From the NCBI GenBank assembly GCA_035534615.1, contig DATLRO010000108.1, positions 1-12,165 of the forward strand: a DNA stretch of 12,165 nucleotides, read 5' to 3'. The DNA is from JAGWRA01 sp035534615. GTDB taxonomy: Bacteria > Acidobacteriota > Vicinamibacteria > Vicinamibacterales > CAVVIG01. Positions 6,174 to 12,165 of the stretch are shown here, one piece after another. The notes below the pieces were generated by a model. The model did no database searches. It was not told the origin of the DNA and worked only from the letters and a program-made list of their open reading frames with translations. The translations under genes and the position numbers were made by a program. Positions within the stretch are counted from its first letter, which is position 1. Each line of letters opens with the position of its first letter.

Positions 6174-6568
6174 TGCAGAACTCCGTGGTCTTGGCTACCG
6201 ACCGCTTCGATCATGCTCGCAGCAGCGAACTCATCCCAGAAATCGTATCTGCTCGTCTCAGTCCATTTGCTCGCGACGCCCCACGCAGCGGACAGTGCCC
6301 GGTCGGCCTTCATGTCATCTTGGAGCTGTTTCTTGATTCCTGCAAGACCGAGCAACTCATCCAGCTTGTGCGAGTAGACCGCCGCAACAAAGTTCCTGTC
6401 CGGAATGACGTTAGCCTGAAACACTCCTGCGATGCAGGCCTTGATACCGAGTTCCACGGCATAGCCGGCCAGATAGTATGCGGCGGAGTACCGACCTCCC
6501 GCGAATAGGTGCCGGGCGTCGCCCAGGCGAGTTTCGGCAAGCTGCTCAAGATCCTTCTTGTTCGTCAT
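6152..6568 (-). CDS. HEPN-domain protein
   Basis: This is an all-helical HEPN protein of 138 residues from ATG 6568; a GTG at 6604 would add 12 unlikely residues. The pattern AETRLGDARHLFAGGRYSAA then YYLAGYAVELGIKACIA (11-47), SHKLDELLGLAG (66-77), and a C-terminal GVLQWLKKRW (129-138) is typical of a group of stand-alone HEPN proteins. Many HEPN proteins are RNases of toxin, abortive-infection or CRISPR systems with an R-x(4-6)-H motif. I do not find that motif here: R58 and H67 are eight residues apart. Nuclease activity should therefore not be assumed; binding of a partner or nucleotide is as likely. The gene runs into the next one with a 22-bp overlap. It lies on lower-GC DNA than its surroundings, which suggests acquisition. 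Confidence 0.85.
   Translation of the reverse strand: MTNKKDLEQLAETRLGDARHLFAGGRYSAAYYLAGYAVELGIKACIAGVFQANVIPDRNFVAAVYSHKLDELLGLAGIKKQLQDDMKADRALSAAWGVASKWTETSRYDFWDEFAAASMIEAVGSQDHGVLQWLKKRW
6181..6184 (-). promoter_or_regulatory. Shine-Dalgarno of the HEPN partner gene
   Basis: GGAG lies on the minus strand 7 nt before ATG 6173 and inside the HEPN gene. It supports the 22-bp overlap as genuine and fixes the start of the 131-residue protein. Confidence 0.6.
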
Positions 6569-6603
6569 CGATCTTCGCCCGCCCCAACAACTATTAGACG
6601 GCA

Positions 6604-6657
6604 CTCGGCGAGCTACCGCACCTGCAAGGCATTCGCAGTGTAGCGCTCCGCCCCGAG
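6604..6657. repeat. Imperfect stem-loop upstream of the HEPN gene
   Basis: CTCGGCGAGCTAC (6604-6616) pairs with GTAGCGCTCCGCCCCGAG (6640-6657) if a few bases in the longer arm are left unpaired. An inner CTGC (6622-6625) pairs with GCAG (6635-6638). It could be a remnant attC-type hairpin, a regulator of the HEPN operon or the end of the upstream transcript. No T-run is present. Confidence 0.35.
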
Positions 6658-6747
6658 GCGTTCAGCTCATTCAGAACTCTCTTCCCACAAACCCGTTCCG
6701 TCTCGCAGCCGACTGGATATCCCTCTTGCGCCTGGCACGCGCGTGCA

Positions 6748-7182
6748 CTACCGCTCCCGCATCCCTTCCTCCACTTCCATCTCCGCCGCCCGCTCCTTGA
6801 GTTCGCGTGATTCCTGCTCGGTGAGCCCGAGCACCCGGTTCACCCCTTCATCCACCCCGTCGGTGTAGCCGTGGTAGTAGCCGTCGCCGTGCGCCTGGGC
6901 GTAAATCGCCTTGTACACGACGATGAGAATGAAGAGCCCGCACAGGAACCGGATCGGGCCCGAGGAGACGTAGAACAGCAGCGCGGCCATCGCGACCGCC
7001 GGCCACGCAATCTCCCGCCGCATGAGCGACCCGCCCAGCGTGACCGAGCGGAACCAGTGGTGGTAGCGCGCCCACACGCCCGGCCACTGGGCGCTCGAGA
7101 CCTGCTTCAGGTGCTGAACGACGCGGGGATCGAGGTCAACAGGAGGTCGGTCTGCCGTCGGCGGTTCGTCGTTGGTGGCCAT
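6748..7182 (-). CDS. Small membrane protein with two transmembrane segments, unknown function
   Basis: From ATG 7182 the protein has 144 residues. A soluble acidic/proline-rich N-terminus (1-20) is followed by a WPGVWARYHHWF segment and two adjacent hydrophobic helices (about 59-75 and 77-94). A motif with regular glycines and aromatics, GDGYYHGYTDGVDEG (99-113), comes next, and the C-terminal helix is charged (LTEQESRELKERAAEMEVEE). An earlier in-frame GTG at 7203 would add VLTGCSS. That looks like a lipobox, but no hydrophobic signal precedes it, so I prefer the ATG. Neither start has a clear Shine-Dalgarno. It follows lpdA by 53 bp on the same strand and may be the last gene of the pyruvate dehydrogenase operon; its function cannot be inferred from that. 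Confidence 0.75.
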   Translation of the reverse strand: MATNDEPPTADRPPVDLDPRVVQHLKQVSSAQWPGVWARYHHWFRSVTLGGSLMRREIAWPAVAMAALLFYVSSGPIRFLCGLFILIVVYKAIYAQAHGDGYYHGYTDGVDEGVNRVLGLTEQESRELKERAAEMEVEEGMRER

Positions 7183-7235
7183 GCTCGAACAACCGGTCAG
7201 CACTAGAAGCCCCGCGCGGGTCCCACCGGCACCGT

Positions 7236-8648
7236 TCAGCTCTTCTTCGGCCGGTAGACGTGCGTGCTCTGGCCGAAGAAGACGTCGGCCGCTTCCATCA
7301 CCGTCTCCGACAGCGTCGGATGCGGATGGATCGTCAGGCGCACATCGTCAGCCGTGGCGCCCATTTCGATTGCCAGCACGCCTTCGGCGATCAGGTCGCC
7401 GGCGCCGACGCCGGCGATGCCGACGCCGAGGACGCGTCCCGTGCCCGGCTCCAGCACCATCTTCGTCACGCCGTCGGTGCGATCGAGCGTGGTCGCGCGT
7501 CCTGACGCCCCCCAGGGGAACCGGACCACGTCGACCGTCCGTCCCTGCGCGGCCGCCTGCGTTTCGGTGAGGCCGCACCAGGCGATCTCCGGGTCGGTGA
7601 ACACGACGGCCGGGATGGCGCGCGGTTCGAAGGCGACCTTGTGACCGGCGATCGCCTCGACGGCCGCCCGGCCCTCGTGCGACGCCTTGTGCGCGAGCAT
7701 CGGTTCGCCGGCCACGTCGCCGATCGCGTACAGCGAGGGCTCGGCCGTCCGTCGCTGGGCATCGACGACGAGGAAGCCCTTGCGGTCGACCTCGACGCGC
7801 GTCGTCTCGAGGCCGGGGATGTTCGAGTTCGGCCGGCGTCCGATCGCGATTAGCACCTTGTCGAACGTCTTCGCGGCCGGCGCGCCTTCACCCTCGAAGC
7901 TGACGCGGATGCCGGTTCCCTCGTCCGTCATGCCGCTCACCCGCGTGTTCAGCATGATCGCGTCGCACATCGGCTCCAGGCGTTTGGCCAGCACGGTGAC
8001 CAGGTCCCGATCGGCACCCGGCAGCAGGCCGCCGGTCATCTCGACGACCGTGACCGCGCTGCCGAGGGCGGCGTAGACGGTGCCCAGTTCGAGTCCGATG
8101 TATCCGCCGCCGACGACCAGCAGCGTCTTCGGGACGTCGGGAATGTCGAGCGCCGCCGTCGAATCCATGACGCGCGGCGTATCGAGCGAGAGTCCGGGGA
8201 TCGCTGCCGGGCGCGAGCCGGTCGCCAGGATGCCGGTTTCGAACGTGAGCGTCTCGTCTCCGCCGTCGGCCAGCGCGACCTGCACGGCGTGGGGCCCCTG
8301 CAGCGTGGCCCGGCCGCGGAGGAACCGCACCTTGCGCTGGCGGGCGAGCTGGCCCAGGCCGCCGGTCAGGCGGTTGACGACGCGGTCCTTGAATTCACGC
8401 AGCCTGGCGAGGTCGATCCGCGGCTCGCCGAAGGCGATGCCCCACGCCGCCGCGTGGCGCGTCTCCGCGATCAGCGCCGCCACGTGCAGCAGGGCCTTGG
8501 AAGGAATGCAGCCGCGGTACAGGCAGACGCCGCCCGGATTGGCGTCCTCACCGACGAGCGTCACGTCGAGGCCGAGGTCCGCGGCCAGAAACGCGGCGGC
8601 GTAGCCGCCGGGGCCGCCGCCGACAATCACCAACTGGGTCTGCATCAT
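7236..8648 (-). CDS. lpdA: Dihydrolipoamide dehydrogenase (E3)
   Basis: E3 reoxidises the dihydrolipoyl arm of AceF and passes electrons through FAD to NAD+. The 470-residue length is standard. The FAD-binding GGGPGGYAAA (10-19) is followed by the redox disulfide C42 and C47 in GGVCLYRGCIPSK. The NAD-binding LLVVGGGYIGLELG is in mid-protein, and YAIGDVAGEPMLAHKASHEG is the second FAD contact. The catalytic His-Glu pair lies in HPHPTLSE (H443, E448). Two ATGs stand in tandem at 8648 and 8645; either could be used. It starts 32 bp after aceF with no recognisable promoter between them, so it belongs to the aceE-aceF-lpdA operon. Its position makes it the E3 of pyruvate dehydrogenase, though E3 is often shared with other 2-oxoacid dehydrogenases. 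Confidence 0.96.
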   Translation of the reverse strand: MMQTQLVIVGGGPGGYAAAFLAADLGLDVTLVGEDANPGGVCLYRGCIPSKALLHVAALIAETRHAAAWGIAFGEPRIDLARLREFKDRVVNRLTGGLGQLARQRKVRFLRGRATLQGPHAVQVALADGGDETLTFETGILATGSRPAAIPGLSLDTPRVMDSTAALDIPDVPKTLLVVGGGYIGLELGTVYAALGSAVTVVEMTGGLLPGADRDLVTVLAKRLEPMCDAIMLNTRVSGMTDEGTGIRVSFEGEGAPAAKTFDKVLIAIGRRPNSNIPGLETTRVEVDRKGFLVVDAQRRTAEPSLYAIGDVAGEPMLAHKASHEGRAAVEAIAGHKVAFEPRAIPAVVFTDPEIAWCGLTETQAAAQGRTVDVVRFPWGASGRATTLDRTDGVTKMVLEPGTGRVLGVGIAGVGAGDLIAEGVLAIEMGATADDVRLTIHPHPTLSETVMEAADVFFGQSTHVYRPKKS

Positions 8649-8680
8649 GGGGACGGGTTACGTCACGAAATGTCTTCGGG

Positions 8681-10120
8681 TCATCCTTCCAGCGACAGCA
8701 GAAACGGCTGCTCGAGCGCCTCGGCGATCCAGCGGAGGAACCGGATGGCGTCGGCGCCATCGATGACGCGATGATCGTAGGAGAGCGAGAGCGGCAGCAG
8801 GAGACGCGGCACGAACTGACCGTCTTCTTCAAGACTCGCCGGGCTCCAGCCCCGCTCGCCGACGCCTCGCGCGTCCGCACCCGGCGCCGGCCGCCGGCGC
8901 TGCCAGACGGGCTGGATGCTGCCGCGCGAGATGCCCAGGATGGCGACTTCGGGGGTATGGACGATCGGCGAAAAGGCGGTGCCGCCGATGCCGCCCAGAT
9001 TCGTGATCGTGAACGATCCGCCCTCCATCTCCTCCCGCGACAGCTTGCGGCTCCGCGCCTTCTCGGCCAGCTGCGCCAGCTCGACCGACAGCTGGATGAT
9101 GTTCTTGCTGTCGACGTCCCGGATGACCGGCACCAGCAGGCCGCGGTCCGTGTCCACGGCCACGCCGATGTGCTCGTACTTCTTGTAGACGATTTCGTTC
9201 CGGGCCATGTCGACCGCGGCGTTGAACTGCGGGAACATCTTCAGCGCCGACGCGACCACCTTCAACGCGATCACCGTGAGGGTGAGGCTGCCGCCGGCCG
9301 CTTCCGCCTTGTTCGCCATCCGTTTGCGCAGCTCTTCCAGGCTGGTGATGTCGGCCCGGTCGTGCTGCGTGACGTGCGGCACGGTCGCCCATGCGTAGCT
9401 CAGGTGCTCGGCCGTCTTCCGCCGGACGTTCGACATCGGCTGGCGCTCGACGCGGCCCCAGCGGCTGAAATCGGGCAGCGGCTCCTGCCGGATCGGTCCC
9501 GCCCCCCCTTCCGTGATCAGCCGTTTCGCATGGGCCTTCACATCGTCCATCGAGATGCGGCCGCCGAGCCCGCTGCCCGAGACGTCGTGAATGTCGACGC
9601 CGAGCTCACGGGCCAGACGCCGCACCGACGGCGCCGCCGGCGCGGGCGGGCGCCGATCGACGACGGCGAGCGGCGGTTCGACGGCCGGACGCGCCGCGCG
9701 CGAGATGTCCACCACTTCGCCCCGGCGGCTCGACGCCGCGGGCGCGGTCACGGCGCCGCCAGACGCTTCCTCTTCTTCCCGTGCTTCCGGCTCCCGGCGC
9801 TCCGCCGCCGGCGCCGCCGCCGACGCGGCGATCGGCCCGGGGGCCGGGGGACCGGCCGGCGCCGCGGCCGGCGCGGCCTCGGCGGCTCCCTCCTCGACGA
9901 CGAGGATGACCTGGCCGACTTTCACCTTGTCGCCGACCTTGACGCTGACCGCGGTCACGCGCCCGGCGATCGACGAGGGGACTTCGATCGTCGCCTTGTC
10001 GGTTTCCAGCTCGAGGACGGACTGATCGCGCTTGATGACGTCGCCCGGCGACACCAGCACGCGGAGCACATCGCCGGCGGCGATGTTCTCGCCGAGTTCG
10101 GGAAGACGGAATTCGGTCAT
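8681..10120 (-). CDS. aceF: Dihydrolipoyl acetyltransferase (E2 of pyruvate dehydrogenase), with an internal insertion
   Basis: E2 forms the core of the complex and moves acetyl groups from E1 to CoA. From ATG 10120 it has 479 residues. A single lipoyl domain occupies 1-77, with the lipoylated lysine K42 in ETDKATIEV. An Ala/Pro/Glu-rich hinge (78-163) leads to the E1/E3-binding domain (164-200, SVRRLARELGVDIHDVSGSG). The catalytic domain (225-479) has the active site SYDHRVIDGAD (H450, D454). The frame is open to a GTG at 10168, but that would begin inside an intergenic repeat, so I reject it; ATG places the lipoyl domain at residue 1. Residues 407-432 interrupt the catalytic domain between QPVW and FVPRL, where E. 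coli AceF has only about four residues. The frame is kept and the active site is intact, so the protein is probably functional. Confidence 0.95.
   Translation of the reverse strand: MTEFRLPELGENIAAGDVLRVLVSPGDVIKRDQSVLELETDKATIEVPSSIAGRVTAVSVKVGDKVKVGQVILVVEEGAAEAAPAAAPAGPPAPGPIAASAAAPAAERREPEAREEEEASGGAVTAPAASSRRGEVVDISRAARPAVEPPLAVVDRRPPAPAAPSVRRLARELGVDIHDVSGSGLGGRISMDDVKAHAKRLITEGGAGPIRQEPLPDFSRWGRVERQPMSNVRRKTAEHLSYAWATVPHVTQHDRADITSLEELRKRMANKAEAAGGSLTLTVIALKVVASALKMFPQFNAAVDMARNEIVYKKYEHIGVAVDTDRGLLVPVIRDVDSKNIIQLSVELAQLAEKARSRKLSREEMEGGSFTITNLGGIGGTAFSPIVHTPEVAILGISRGSIQPVWQRRRPAPGADARGVGERGWSPASLEEDGQFVPRLLLPLSLSYDHRVIDGADAIRFLRWIAEALEQPFLLSLEG
8825..8902 (-). repeat. Palindrome-rich in-frame insertion within aceF
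   Basis: This segment encodes AceF residues 407-432, absent from typical E2 sequences at this point. It holds a perfect 8-bp inverted repeat, GCGCCGGC (8884-8891) and GCCGGCGC (8893-8900), and a second, GGGCT (8841-8845) with AGCCC (8848-8852). The encoded peptide is Arg/Gly/Pro-rich. It looks like a small palindromic element that landed in frame. Confidence 0.5.
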
Positions 10121-10148
10121 TGTCTGAATGGCGTCGGGGGCCCCTGCA

Positions 10149-10220
10149 CCCCGCCAAGCTCGCTTCACTCGCTCGCGTGACGGCTCGCTCCGTTCCGCTC
10201 GCGATTGTGAAATGGCGGGG
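10149..10220. repeat. GCTCGC-array element flanked by 8-bp inverted repeats, between aceE and aceF
   Basis: CCCCGCCA (10149-10156) and TGGCGGGG (10213-10220) are exact inverted repeats. Between them GCTCGC occurs four times, at 10158, 10171, 10183 and 10197, spaced 13, 12 and 14 bp. The 13-mer TTCCGCTCGCGAT (10193-10205) recurs in the tail of the TetR gene. CTGCACCC also appears on both sides. This is a probable intergenic repeat family member; no T-run supports termination. Confidence 0.55.
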
Positions 10221-10255
10221 GCATCTGCACCCAGGCTGTTAGTTCGTCAATTTGT

Positions 10256-10287
10256 AATTCTTCAATTCTTCAATTCTTGAATTCTTC
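10256..10287. repeat. Four tandem copies of an 8-bp AT-rich repeat downstream of aceE
   Basis: AATTCTTC is repeated four times without gaps; copies 1, 2 and 4 are identical and copy 3 ends in G. Flanking CAATTTGT and AAT look like decayed units. It starts 7 bp after the aceE stop in the direction of transcription and is strikingly AT-rich for this DNA. The mRNA would read GAAGAATT repeats. It is likely to vary in copy number. Confidence 0.85.
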
Positions 10288-10293
10288 AATCCG

Positions 10294-12165
10294 TCACGAC
10301 ACCACCGGATTCGGTTTCTCCGGATCGATATCCAGATCCTTCATCGCCTTCGCCACGACCTTCGCCTCGATCTGGCCTTCGCGCAGCAGCGCGCTGAGCG
10401 TGGCCAGCGTGATGAAGCGGGCGTCGACCTCGAAGAAGTCGCGGAGCCCCGCGCGCCCCTCACTGCGGCCGAAGCCGTCGGTGCCGAGCGCCGTCAGCGT
10501 CCGCGGCATCCAGCGGTCGATCGAGTCGGGCAGCGCCTTCACGTAGTCGGACGCCGCCACCAGCACCCCGGGCGCGTCCCGCAGGCACTGGGTGACGTAG
10601 GGCACCCGCGGCGTGTCGGCCGGATGCAGCATGTTCCAGTGCTCGCAGTCGTGGCCGTCGCGATAGAGCTCCCCGTAGCTCGTCACGCTCCAGACGTCGG
10701 CCGCGACGTCGTACTTCTTCTCGAGCATCTCCTGCGCCTTGAGCACCTCCGGCAGGATCGCGCCGCTGCCGAAGAGCTGCGCCTGCCGCTTCGTCCCCTT
10801 TTTGGTGGAGCTGCGGAAGCGGTACATCCCCTTCAGAATCCCTTCCCGCGAACCTTCCGGCATCGCCGGCATCGGGTACTGCTCGTTCATCACGGTCAGG
10901 TAGTAGAAGATGCTCTCCTGCTCCTTGTACATCCGGCGGATGCCGTCCTGGATGATGACGGCCAGCTCGTAGGCGAACGCCGGGTCGTACGTCACGACGT
11001 TCGGCACGGGATACGCGAGCAGGTGGCTGTTGCCGTCCTGGTGCTGCAGCCCTTCGCCGGCCAGCGTCGTCCGGCCGGAGGTGCCGCCCAGCAGGAAGCC
11101 GCGGCAGCGGGAGTCGCCGGCGGCCCAGATGAGGTCGCCGATCCGCTGGAAGCCGAACATCGAATAGAAGATGAAGAAGGGGATCGTGTTGATGCCGTAG
11201 GTCGAGTAGGCGGTCCCCGCCGCGATGAACGACGACATGGCCCCGGCCTCGGTGATCCCTTCCTCGAGGATCTGCCCGTCCTTCGCTTCCTTGTAGTACA
11301 GCAGCGTATCCATGTCGACCGGCTCGTAGAGCTGGCCGACGTGGGAGTAGATGCCGACCTGGCGGAACAGCGCCTCCATGCCGAACGTCCGGGCCTCGTC
11401 CGGCACGATCGGGACGATGAGCTCGCCGACCTGCTTGTCGCGGAGCATCTTCGACAGCATCCGCACGAAGACCATCGTCGTCGACGCCTTGCGATCCTCC
11501 GTCCCCTTGTAGAACTCGTCGAAGAGGTCGTCGAGCTTCACGTCGAGCGGCTTCGATCGCACCCGGCGTTCGGGCACGTAGCCGCCGAGCGCCTGGCGCC
11601 GCTCGCGCAGATACTTGAGCTCCGGGCTGTCCTCGGCCGGCCGGTAGAACGGGGCCTCCGCAATCTCGGAGTCCGAAATCGGGATGGCGAAGCGCGACCG
11701 GAACGCCCGCAGCTCCTCCTCGTTGAGCTTCTTCTGCTGGTGCGTGATGTTCTTGCCTTCGCCGGCCTCGCCCAGGCCGTAGCCCTTGATCGTGCGGGCC
11801 AGGATGACCGTCGGCGAGCCCTTGTGCGCCGCGGCGGCCCGGAAGGCGTTGTACACCTTCAGCGGATCGTGCCCGCCGAGCTTCATCTTCTTCAGCTCGT
11901 CGTCCGACAGGTGCCGGACCATGTCGAGCAGGCGCGGGTCGGCGCCCCAGAAGTGCGTGCGGATGTAGGCGCCCGACTCGACGGCGTACTTCTGATATTC
12001 GCCGTCCACGATCTCGCCGATCCGCTTGGCGAGCAGACCGTCGCGATCCTGCGCCAGCAGCGGATCCCACTCGCGCCCGAGCAGCACCTTGACGACGTTC
12101 CAGCCGACGCCGCGGAAGATCGCCTCCAGCTCCTGGATGATCTGGCCGTTGCCGCGCACCGGGCC
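10294..12165 (-). CDS. aceE: Pyruvate dehydrogenase E1 component, homodimeric type (5' end off window)
   Basis: AceE decarboxylates pyruvate with thiamine diphosphate and acetylates the lipoyl arm of AceF. The frame is open to the right edge; 623 residues plus a TGA stop are visible, beginning GPVRGNGQIIQELEAIFRG. Alignment by eye with E. coli AceE (887 residues) puts the first visible residue near 266, so about 265 residues, including the thiamine diphosphate GDG motif, are missing. Counterparts of E. coli active-site residues are all present at a constant offset: H407 (KNITHQQKK), E522 (VPDEARTFG), E571 (GITEAGAMSS), Y599 (FIFYSMFGFQ) and H640 (EGLQHQDG). The end, DLDIDPEKPNPVVS, is intact. 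aceF follows after a 173-bp gap filled with repeats, unusually long for an operon of subunits made in fixed ratio. Confidence 0.97.
   Translation of the reverse strand, partial: GPVRGNGQIIQELEAIFRGVGWNVVKVLLGREWDPLLAQDRDGLLAKRIGEIVDGEYQKYAVESGAYIRTHFWGADPRLLDMVRHLSDDELKKMKLGGHDPLKVYNAFRAAAAHKGSPTVILARTIKGYGLGEAGEGKNITHQQKKLNEEELRAFRSRFAIPISDSEIAEAPFYRPAEDSPELKYLRERRQALGGYVPERRVRSKPLDVKLDDLFDEFYKGTEDRKASTTMVFVRMLSKMLRDKQVGELIVPIVPDEARTFGMEALFRQVGIYSHVGQLYEPVDMDTLLYYKEAKDGQILEEGITEAGAMSSFIAAGTAYSTYGINTIPFFIFYSMFGFQRIGDLIWAAGDSRCRGFLLGGTSGRTTLAGEGLQHQDGNSHLLAYPVPNVVTYDPAFAYELAVIIQDGIRRMYKEQESIFYYLTVMNEQYPMPAMPEGSREGILKGMYRFRSSTKKGTKRQAQLFGSGAILPEVLKAQEMLEKKYDVAADVWSVTSYGELYRDGHDCEHWNMLHPADTPRVPYVTQCLRDAPGVLVAASDYVKALPDSIDRWMPRTLTALGTDGFGRSEGRAGLRDFFEVDARFITLATLSALLREGQIEAKVVAKAMKDLDIDPEKPNPVVS

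Noticed and set aside
6152..6568. Calling the HEPN gene a toxin RNase
   Set aside because: No R-x(4-6)-H motif is visible, so activity and toxin role are not supported by sequence.
7183..7203. Lipoprotein signal (VLTGC) on the small membrane protein
   Set aside because: A lipobox needs a preceding basic and hydrophobic signal segment; here the cysteine is residue 5 from the only upstream start.
10121..10168. GTG at 10168 as the aceF start
   Set aside because: It adds 16 residues encoded by the GCTCGC repeat; lipoyl domains of E2 begin a few residues before the RLPELGENI motif, as from ATG 10120.
8771..10180. Long plus-strand open frame opposite aceF
   Set aside because: Antisense shadow of aceF; the product is mostly Arg, Asp and Gly with no domain.
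10256..10287. CRISPR-type array
   Set aside because: Units are 8 bp with no spacers; it is a simple tandem repeat.

Overview
The window is GC-rich chromosomal DNA from a bacterium that can degrade aromatic compounds aerobically through benzoyl-CoA. It carries boxC and boxB, a homodimeric-type pyruvate dehydrogenase operon (aceE-aceF-lpdA) and lipoyl synthase. My best guess is an Acidobacteriota (Vicinamibacteria-like) or beta-proteobacterial genome. That rests only on base composition, the gene mix and the look of the uncharacterised proteins, so it is weak. No plasmid, phage, IS, CRISPR, tRNA or rRNA signal is visible.

Layout. Bases 1-512 (minus): 5' part of a UPF0173 metallo-beta-lactamase-fold hydrolase, cut by the left edge. 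513-639: a gap packed with GC-rich inverted repeats. 640-3713 (minus): boxC then boxB, overlapping by one base, with a strong Shine-Dalgarno at the junction. 3714-3835: a divergent control region with a near-consensus promoter towards boxC, a promoter towards a TetR-family gene and a perfect 20-bp palindromic operator. 3836-5538 (plus): the TetR regulator and lipA, sharing one base. 5539-7182: a lower-GC stretch with two overlapping minus-strand genes, a HEPN-domain protein and an unrecognised partner. A small two-helix membrane protein follows. 7236-12165 (minus): aceE (5' end off the right edge), aceF and lpdA.

How the genes work together. BoxB is the oxygenase of the benzoyl-CoA epoxidase and BoxC opens the ring of its product. 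The reductase BoxA, the CoA ligase and the later aldehyde dehydrogenase are not in view. The pathway ends in acetyl-CoA and succinyl-CoA. The other half of the window is the machinery that makes acetyl-CoA from pyruvate: AceE decarboxylates, AceF transacetylates on its lipoyl arm, LpdA reoxidises it, and LipA makes the lipoyl cofactor. The TetR protein probably represses itself and hence the tetR-lipA unit; control of boxCB is possible but less direct.

The most interesting points are these. (1) Three 5'-end genes (boxC, tetR, lipA) each have a -10-like hexamer 6-8 nt before the start codon, an in-frame stop inside that hexamer and no usable Shine-Dalgarno, which suggests leaderless mRNAs. (2) AceF carries a roughly 25-residue in-frame insertion made of palindromic DNA. 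(3) A GCTCGC-rich repeat lies between aceE and aceF and again under the unusual C-terminal tail of the TetR protein. (4) The HEPN/partner pair sits on foreign-looking DNA with weak integron-cassette-like edges. I see no clear-cut new system; the HEPN pair is the nearest candidate.
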